Assembly (NCBI GenBank): GCA_000991205.1
Contig: LBRC01000014.1
Span: 1 to 13,468, forward strand
Direction: 5' to 3'
DNA length: 13,468 bases
Source of the DNA: Parcubacteria group bacterium GW2011_GWA2_36_10
GTDB taxonomy: Bacteria; Patescibacteriota; Patescibacteriia; UBA1558; GWA2-36-10
The notes under the pieces are model-generated. The model did not search any database. It was not told the origin of the DNA and was given only the letters and a program-made list of their open reading frames with translations. Of this stretch, positions 12,353 to 13,468 are shown one piece after another (position 1 is the first letter of the stretch; every line of letters starts with the position of its first letter). Made by a program: the position numbers and the translations under genes.

Positions 12353-13468
12353 TTAACCAACACTTCCTTCCATTTCTAGTTTTAACATGCGATTCATTTC
12401 TACTGCATATTCTAACGGCAACTCACGCGTGATTGGCTCCACAAAACCATTGACAATCATGGTTTCTGCTTCCTCTTTAGATAAACCACGAGATCTTAAA
12501 TAAAAAATTTCATTGTCAGAAATCTTGCCACATTTAGCTTCATGAGCTACTGTCGCCGTGTTATTAGCGATTTTCATTTCTGGAATTGTGCTAGACTTTG
12601 AGTCACCATCAAGCAATAAAGCGTCACAATTTACCCGCGCTTTGACATTGGAAGCTAAGGCTCGAATATCTAGCAAACCGCGATAAATAGACTGACCACC
12701 GCCACGACTCAAACTTTTCATGACAATATTTGAGCTGGTATTTGAGGCTAAATGTATCACTTTAGCGCCCGTGTCTTGTACTTGACCAGAATTTGCAAAA
12801 GCTAAACCCAAATGATCAGCGGAAGCTCCTTCGCCTATCAGCACCGAACAAGGATAAAGCATAGTGACGTGAGAGCCAAAATTGCCCCCCACCCACTCCA
12901 TATGAGCGTCAGATTCCACCATGGCACGTTTGGTATTGAGGTTATAAGCATCTTTACTCCAGCTCTCGACACTGCTATAGCGAAAACGAGCTTCGGGCTT
13001 CACATAAATCTCTACGCAACCAGCATGTAAAGAGTCCACACCGTAGCGAGGAGCGCTACAGCCCTCAATATAGTGTCCTTGTGCACCGTCCTCAATAATC
13101 ATCAAAGTATGCTCAAACTGACCCATGCCTTTGGCATTCATGCGAAAATAAGCTTGCAATGGCAAATCTATTTTGACATCTTTAGGGATATACAAAAATG
13201 TCCCGCCAGACCAAACAGCCCCGTGCAAAGCTGTAAACTTATGCAAATTCGCCGGCACGGCTTTCATGAAATATTCTTTGACAAGCTCTGGATATTGCTG
13301 AACTGCTACATCCATGTCTTCAAAAATCACGCCTTGATCTTTAAACTGCTGTTTTAAGTTATGATAAATAGTCGTTGATTCATATTGGGCACCCACGCCA
13401 GCTAAAAATTTTTGTTCGGCTTGAGGAATACCAAGTTTGGTAAAAGTTTCTTTGATATCAGCTGGCAC
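12353..13468 (-). CDS. sufB: SufB Fe-S assembly scaffold, 5' end beyond window
   Basis: 371 residues are visible and the frame is still open at the right edge; SufB is normally about 465 aa, so roughly 90 N-terminal residues lie outside. The GTG at the very edge is an ordinary valine codon. Family stretches include LGIPQAEQKFLAGVGAQYES, AVWSGGTFLYIPKDV, QGHYIEGCSAPRYG, DGDSKSSTIPEMK and the C-terminal FYLRSRGLSKEEAETMIVNGF. SufB is the main site of cluster building in the SufBC2D complex. sufC is expected just beyond the edge. Confidence 0.96.
   Translation of the reverse strand: MPADIKETFTKLGIPQAEQKFLAGVGAQYESTTIYHNLKQQFKDQGVIFEDMDVAVQQYPELVKEYFMKAVPANLHKFTALHGAVWSGGTFLYIPKDVKIDLPLQAYFRMNAKGMGQFEHTLMIIEDGAQGHYIEGCSAPRYGVDSLHAGCVEIYVKPEARFRYSSVESWSKDAYNLNTKRAMVESDAHMEWVGGNFGSHVTMLYPCSVLIGEGASADHLGLAFANSGQVQDTGAKVIHLASNTSSNIVMKSLSRGGGQSIYRGLLDIRALASNVKARVNCDALLLDGDSKSSTIPEMKIANNTATVAHEAKCGKISDNEIFYLRSRGLSKEEAETMIVNGFVEPITRELPLEYAVEMNRMLKLEMEGSVG

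Noticed and set aside
1..13468. CRISPR array or insertion sequence with transposase
   Set aside because: No regularly spaced repeats and no transposase or integrase-like reading frame were found on either strand.

Overview
The window looks like a chromosomal stretch from a Patescibacteria/CPR-type bacterium, probably Parcubacteria-like. The housekeeping genes are AT-rich, compact and often start without a Shine-Dalgarno (SD) sequence. Several families are short or slightly divergent (a SufD of about 254 aa, a RecR with a changed Toprim residue). The lineage is inferred from gene style; no phylogenetic marker was compared.

Layout: 1-1888 (-) is a P-type cation ATPase running off the left edge, apparently missing the segment that carries the phosphorylated Asp. 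Divergent from it is argS (2013-3833, +). A bidirectional terminator separates argS from tRNA-Lys(UUU) (3885-3961, -). The tRNA has a perfect consensus promoter, but its leader holds a second copy of the tRNA 5' end split by a 20-bp palindrome. From about 4086 to 6481 lies an accessory-looking region with four short transcription units, A-D. Each has a sigma70-type promoter, one or two GC-rich micro-ORFs and a strong hairpin-plus-T terminator. An unrecognised AT-rich gene (4451-5239) sits between A and B. Housekeeping genes resume with dnaB, ybaB and recR (6549-8916, +), then rplU (8992-9309, -) in tail-to-tail arrangement. A GC-rich gene for a small membrane-anchored protein (9468-9884, +) follows. 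A suf iron-sulfur operon on the minus strand (sufB partial, sufD, sufS, sufU; 13468 down to 9952) closes the window.

Two styles of gene coexist. Residents use A/T-ending codons and weak or absent SDs. Units A-D and the 9468 gene use G/C-ending codons and mostly strong SDs about 5 nt from the start (8 nt in unit B), and each has its own promoter and terminator. Units A-D also share short sequence blocks with one another: a 35-bp promoter repeat in A and B, a short L-[SC]-...-N-S peptide motif in B, C and D, an AT[CT]TAG stop context in all four, and a CTC-T8 terminator tail in A, B and C. This suggests a family of related small-gene or RNA cassettes and is the best candidate here for something undescribed.

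The Suf genes would form the SufBCD scaffold (SufC presumably outside the window) with the SufS/SufU sulfur donor pair. dnaB, ybaB and recR serve replication and repair.
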